NCBI GenBank assembly: GCA_964623885.1
Contig: CAZUVM010000013.1
Location: 1 to 8,905 of the forward strand
DNA: 8,905 nucleotides
Reading direction: 5' to 3'
Source: CAZUVM01 sp964623885
GTDB taxonomy: Bacteria; Verrucomicrobiota; Verrucomicrobiia; Limisphaerales; UBA8199
Part shown: in pieces, positions 5,570 through 8,905 of the stretch
Numbering within the stretch: position 1 is the first letter of the stretch
How the letters are laid out: the number at the start of each line of letters is the position of its first letter
Position numbers and translations under genes: made by a program
Notes under the pieces: model-generated
What the model saw: only the letters and a program-made list of their open reading frames with translations
Database searches by the model: none
What the model was told of the DNA's origin: nothing

Positions 5570-6472
5570 ATGCAAATCAAACGCCGCGAATTCCTCAAAC
5601 GATCTGCCTTGGGCGTCGGCGGTCTCCTGGCCGGCTCCCAACTGAATCATGCCGAGCCAACCAAGGCTTCTTTCTTTGATCCCTATGAGACCGTGCCGCT
5701 GGGGAAGACCGGTTTGAAATTCACTCGGTTCTGCCTCGGCACCGGCGTTCATGGCGGCAACCGGCACTCGAATGCGACGCGGATGGGCAAGGAAAAATTC
5801 GAAGCGCTCATTCGCGGGGCCCATGACCGTGGCGTTCGCGTATTTGACCTCGCCGATCTCTACGGTACCCATCCCTTTCTTCTGCCGGCGCTCCAGGACA
5901 TTCCGCGCGATCGACTCACGATTATTTCCAAGATTTGGTTCCGGCGCGGCGGGATACCTGAACAAGAACGCCCGGATGCCGATGTTGTGGTCCAGCGTTT
6001 TTTGAAGGAGATCGGTACCGATTACCTGGACTTGGTTTTGCTCCATTGCGTTGAATCAGGCAATTGGCCAAACGAGCTGCGGCGTCAGATGGACATCATG
6101 GCACAATTAAAACAAAAAGGAATTATTCGCGCTCACGGCGTTTCGTGCCATTCCATAGCGGCTTTGGAAGCAGCCGCCGCGGAACCTTGGGTGGATTCCG
6201 TTCACACGCGCATTAACCCATATGGCATGTCGATGGACGGAGCGCCTGACGAAGTTGTTCCTGTGCTCAAGAAGCTTCATGCTGCTGGGAAGGGCGTCAT
6301 CGGGATGAAAATCATCGGCGAAGGACGCCTGCGTAATGATCCGGAGAAACGCGATGCCTCGGCACGTTTTGTCCTGGGACTCGGCTGTGTTGATATCCTC
6401 AATGTCGGCTTCGAAAAGACTGAAGAAATAGACGATTTCGCCGATCGCGTGCGCAAAGTCACCAGGGCCTGA
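5570..6472 (+). CDS. Tat-exported aldo/keto reductase family protein
   Basis: This 300-residue protein has a twin-arginine signal (RREFLKRSALGVGGLLAG, residues 5-22) and an aldo/keto reductase barrel. It starts from TVPLGKTGLKFTRFCLGTG (41-59). The family tetrad is visible: Asp93 and Tyr98 in FDLADLYG, Lys121 in ISKI and His159 in LVLLHC. KGIIRAHGVSCH (173-184) is the usual barrel strand and GMKIIGEG (245-252) corresponds to the cofactor-binding end. The likely role is NAD(P)H-dependent reduction or oxidation of a carbonyl compound in the periplasm, with the cofactor inserted before folded export; the substrate cannot be told. ATG at 5570 is chosen because the Tat motif follows directly; no clear ribosome-binding site is seen. 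It lies 88 bp after rlmN on the same strand, with no functional link evident. It ends 2 bp before the convergent stop of the YfhO-type gene. Confidence 0.9.
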   Translation: MQIKRREFLKRSALGVGGLLAGSQLNHAEPTKASFFDPYETVPLGKTGLKFTRFCLGTGVHGGNRHSNATRMGKEKFEALIRGAHDRGVRVFDLADLYGTHPFLLPALQDIPRDRLTIISKIWFRRGGIPEQERPDADVVVQRFLKEIGTDYLDLVLLHCVESGNWPNELRRQMDIMAQLKQKGIIRAHGVSCHSIAALEAAAAEPWVDSVHTRINPYGMSMDGAPDEVVPVLKKLHAAGKGVIGMKIIGEGRLRNDPEKRDASARFVLGLGCVDILNVGFEKTEEIDDFADRVRKVTRA

Positions 6473-6474
6473 GC

Positions 6475-8793
6475 TCACCCAGTGGCGGTTCGGGCTGTCG
6501 AAGCCCGATTGCTCACCCATAGCACGAGCACGAGCAGAATCCCCACAAAGGAAAGAATGACCCCGAGCCGGAACATCCTATCCTCATATTTTAGTTCTAT
6601 TCGGTGCGTACCTGCCGGTACTCCGACCGCTTGGAAAGCATAATTCGCGCGCCAAATCGGGACAGGTTGGCCGTCGAGGTATGCCCGCCACGCGGGGTAA
6701 TACGTCTGCGAGATCACTGCCATTGTTGGTGCTGGCGCGGAGATGCCGAACGAAACTCGCGCGTTCATGAACTTGAGGTCGGCGATGCGTGCTTCAATCG
6801 GTGCGTTGGTTGAAACAGCATTGCGCGCATTTATCGGTAAAAAGACCGTTCGACTCAAATCGAGGTTGGTCCGTGCTAATGCTTCGAAGGTTGTACGATC
6901 TTCGGCGAAAATGGGTTTCTGCCCCGCGGTCACCAGCGGAAGGGCTGTTCGCCGCGCCACAGATTCAAAATTCGCAGTCGTCATTTGTGAGACCCCCATG
7001 AAATCGAGCAGCCGCGCAAAATCGCGGTTCGTCTGCACAAACGGAACCACCGTCACATCATTGATGTCACCCGGCGTTAGTGAAAAAAAGCCATGAACCT
7101 GTGGTATTGACTCGATCAAATTGCAGTCCGCCAGCAATCCGACGCGCTGCAGAAGATAGTTTTTGCCCGGATCGGAGATGGCTCGATACTTAAGCGCATC
7201 TTGTGCATTGGGTGCGAGCATCGCACGGGATAAGCCCAGAGTTGGTCCCGGATTCCAATGCAGTTGCGCGCGAGTTAGGCCGGGAGCGTAGATGGTCGGA
7301 GGTACGGTCGGGTTTTGGTTTGGAACCTGTGTAATCAGATCGAAATAGAAAACCAGCAACAGACCACCCCCAAACAGCAACCGCAAGTACATCGCCTGCG
7401 GGATTGTGCTTCCGCTTGTCTTTGCTACTCGTGCAACCAGCAGGATCGCAGCTATTAGGAATGCGGCGCGCACGAGCCCATTTTGCCATATTGCCCGCCA
7501 CAACTCTGTCGACTCGTGTCGGCTAGTCAGGATTATCGCGACCATTGCGATCGCCAGAACCAGTGCGCTAACCCACTCAAATCTGCCCAGTTCGTGGCGG
7601 TCGCACACGACCGCGACGATTCCATAGGCTGCTAACAGAGGTGCCAGCGCTAATATCGGGATCGCGAATTTTATGGGATAGCGCACGATATCCAGCCCAG
7701 GTATTAACACGCGGCCAATTCGGTAAACCACGCCTGCGTCGCCAAGAGAGAGCAGCAAGAAAAAACCAACTAGGCAGGCCAGCAACCGGACGCGCCATTG
7801 ACGTGTGCGCCAGAGCGCGATTAACGCCAACCACACTGTGCCGGCGCCTGCGTAGTAGGAGGAAGTCCAGTACTGGCCGGGTTGGAAATAGACGCCCTGT
7901 GGTGTCACCGATGTACGAAAAAGCGGCACGAGAAAATTGGCCCAGCCCCACAATGGCATCGGCCAATTCTGAGCCAATGCTCCGTAGCCGCTGTCGCGTT
8001 GCGAATGCGCCAGGAGTTGTAAAAACGGCAGTAACTGCGCGCTGCAGATTAGCGCAACGACCAAACCCATCGCTACGAAGCGCGCCACCACGCATCGCGG
8101 CGGTGTTGTCTTACTGAAGCCATCGGCCATCGCCAGCAACCCGAGTATGACCCAAGTAACCAAAATCGTTTCCGGCCCGCCGGCCAGCATCTGCATCGCC
8201 CCCGCTGCAATGGCCCACACAAGCCAGCGCCCGCCCAAACGCCATGCCTCTTGCCCCAGCCAGATCACCCATGGCAGCCAACTGAACGTCGCGACATGGC
8301 TGGGCCACATCAGGAAATTCAGGCTCAATCCATTGAAGGCAAAGATGATTCCCGCCACGCCGCCGGCCAGCTTGAAACCTGTCCAGCGCCGCGCAAGGAA
8401 GTACATACCCAAGCCGCCCCAAAACAAGTGTATCAAGCAGAAAAACGGCAGGGACCAGTGCAAAGGCAGTAAGAGATAGATCAGAGTGGGCGGGTAGAGC
8501 ACCATCGTATTCCATTGGGCCAGAAATGGCAGCCCGCAGTTGCTGTAAGGGTTCCACAAAGGCAGTTGCCCATTCCGAAAGCAGTCTCGCGCAAAAAAAG
8601 CAACTGGGTAACTGAACAACCCGAAATCCCGAAACACGAAAGTTCGCGCTCCCAACAGCACACCGGGAAATGCCGCGAACACCAGCGCGCCCAACAGCAG
8701 TGCATAGCGCTTTGCATTGAGCCAGCCGGATGCAGCTCCGATCACCATCGCGGGGCGTGGCAAACGCGTATCGGTCGGTTCAGCGCTGTGCAT
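6475..8793 (-). CDS. YfhO-family polytopic membrane protein (GT-C-like)
   Basis: This large inner-membrane protein (772 residues from ATG at 8793) is of the YfhO type (PF09586). Characterised relatives in Bacillus and Listeria transfer sugar from a lipid carrier to lipoteichoic acid; a Gram-negative-type host would need another acceptor, so the role here is open. After a first membrane segment (about 30-48) comes the family hallmark FRDFGLFSYPVAFFARDCF, followed by NGQLPLWNPYSNCGLPFLA; its acidic residues fit a GT-C active site. Roughly a dozen more membrane segments follow up to about residue 510, with a large extracytoplasmic part to about 735. The C-terminal part has the typical YYPAWRAYLDGQPVPIWRAN and PAGTHRIELKY, then a last membrane helix (RLGVILSFVGILLVLVLWVS). 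The start is uncertain: the frame stays open to the window edge and ATG at 8748 (757 residues) is possible. TGGA upstream of 8793 favours that start. Confidence 0.88.
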   Translation of the reverse strand: MHSAEPTDTRLPRPAMVIGAASGWLNAKRYALLLGALVFAAFPGVLLGARTFVFRDFGLFSYPVAFFARDCFRNGQLPLWNPYSNCGLPFLAQWNTMVLYPPTLIYLLLPLHWSLPFFCLIHLFWGGLGMYFLARRWTGFKLAGGVAGIIFAFNGLSLNFLMWPSHVATFSWLPWVIWLGQEAWRLGGRWLVWAIAAGAMQMLAGGPETILVTWVILGLLAMADGFSKTTPPRCVVARFVAMGLVVALICSAQLLPFLQLLAHSQRDSGYGALAQNWPMPLWGWANFLVPLFRTSVTPQGVYFQPGQYWTSSYYAGAGTVWLALIALWRTRQWRVRLLACLVGFFLLLSLGDAGVVYRIGRVLIPGLDIVRYPIKFAIPILALAPLLAAYGIVAVVCDRHELGRFEWVSALVLAIAMVAIILTSRHESTELWRAIWQNGLVRAAFLIAAILLVARVAKTSGSTIPQAMYLRLLFGGGLLLVFYFDLITQVPNQNPTVPPTIYAPGLTRAQLHWNPGPTLGLSRAMLAPNAQDALKYRAISDPGKNYLLQRVGLLADCNLIESIPQVHGFFSLTPGDINDVTVVPFVQTNRDFARLLDFMGVSQMTTANFESVARRTALPLVTAGQKPIFAEDRTTFEALARTNLDLSRTVFLPINARNAVSTNAPIEARIADLKFMNARVSFGISAPAPTMAVISQTYYPAWRAYLDGQPVPIWRANYAFQAVGVPAGTHRIELKYEDRMFRLGVILSFVGILLVLVLWVSNRASTARTATG
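6490..6508. terminator. possible hairpin terminator for the aldo/keto reductase transcript
   Basis: TCGGGCT (6490-6496) pairs perfectly with AGCCCGA (6502-6508) over a five-base loop. It begins 18 bp beyond the aldo/keto reductase stop and lies inside the last codons of the convergent YfhO-type gene. No run of T follows on either strand, so an intrinsic terminator is only possible. It is the single hairpin found between these convergent genes. Confidence 0.35.
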
Positions 8794-8861
8794 GCGCGTC
8801 CAGCATATGGGGGCAGGGCTACTGACGGCAAGGCAGTGGAGAGGAGCCTTTTGGGAATTCA

Positions 8862-8903
8862 GAGCGTACCCGGCACAAAGGCTGTCCAATTCCGGTACGC
8901 CTC
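8862..8903. repeat. imperfect inverted repeat upstream of the YfhO-type gene
   Basis: GAGCGTACCCGG (8862-8873) is almost the reverse complement of CCGGTACGCCTC (8892-8903), with two single-base bulges and an 18-base loop. It lies about 70 bp upstream of the chosen start at 8793, at the window edge. It might be an operator, a leader structure or the end of a repeat that continues outside. The remaining upstream sequence (8794-8861) shows no promoter I can name. Confidence 0.4.
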
Positions 8904-8905
8904 GA

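Noticed and set aside
5534..6046. 170-codon open frame on the minus strand
   Set aside because: Antisense to the aldo/keto reductase, which has intact catalytic motifs on the plus strand.
7577..8557. Arg- and Gly-rich minus frames (172 and 148 codons) inside the YfhO-type gene
   Set aside because: They are shifted frames of the same strand within an uninterrupted, motif-bearing membrane protein frame; no sign of a frameshift.
1..8905. CRISPR array, tRNA or rRNA genes, phage or defence cluster
   Set aside because: No regularly spaced repeats, no cloverleaf with CCA-type end, no rRNA-like stretch and no nuclease, integrase or toxin-antitoxin motifs were seen on either strand.

Overview
The window looks like an ordinary chromosomal segment of a moderately GC-rich, Gram-negative-type bacterium. 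I lean towards Verrucomicrobiota (Pedosphaera/Limisphaerales-like). This rests on remembered resemblance of the small intergenic repeats and of the gene set, not on a search. Shine-Dalgarno sequences are weak or absent in front of most genes, which fits that kind of genome but proves nothing.

Layout. Left part, minus strand (1-1680): two ABC-2 family permease subunits of the PF06182 (DUF990) type. The first-transcribed one is complete (874-1680) and the second runs off the left edge (1-695). They probably form a heterodimeric membrane channel; the ATPase is not in the window. Middle, plus strand: an alpha-glucan (glycogen/maltodextrin) phosphorylase (2120-4297), the 23S rRNA/tRNA methyltransferase RlmN (4348-5481) and a Tat-exported aldo/keto reductase (5570-6472). 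Right, minus strand: a large YfhO-type polytopic membrane protein (6475-8793), convergent with the reductase and separated from it by 2 bp. These plus-strand genes are co-directional and closely spaced (50 and 88 bp) but do not form an obvious pathway: storage glucan breakdown, RNA modification and a periplasmic oxidoreductase.

The unusual material sits around the permease genes. A repeat of about 140 bp, with imperfect terminal inverted repeats and a perfect internal hairpin, occurs twice in the same orientation. One copy is between the two permease genes (726-865). The other is in the divergent gap upstream of the permeases and of glgP (1850-1990). Neither copy encodes a transposase, so it looks like a MITE-like or other non-autonomous element. 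Between copy 2 and the permease start, the first nine codons of the permease gene are duplicated 95 bp upstream, with all differences at third codon positions. The duplicate opens a 32-codon frame whose stop overlaps the real permease start (ATGA). The spacer between the duplicates holds a separate AT-rich 49-bp palindromic sequence with ACACGAAA units, and further upstream is a GC-rich nested inverted repeat.

I found no CRISPR array, tRNA, rRNA, transposase, phage gene or defence system, and no convincing new multi-gene system. The findings worth checking are the repeat family, the duplicated start/leader frame, an unusual residue pattern beside the PLP lysine of the phosphorylase, and a hairpin-bearing insertion inside rlmN.
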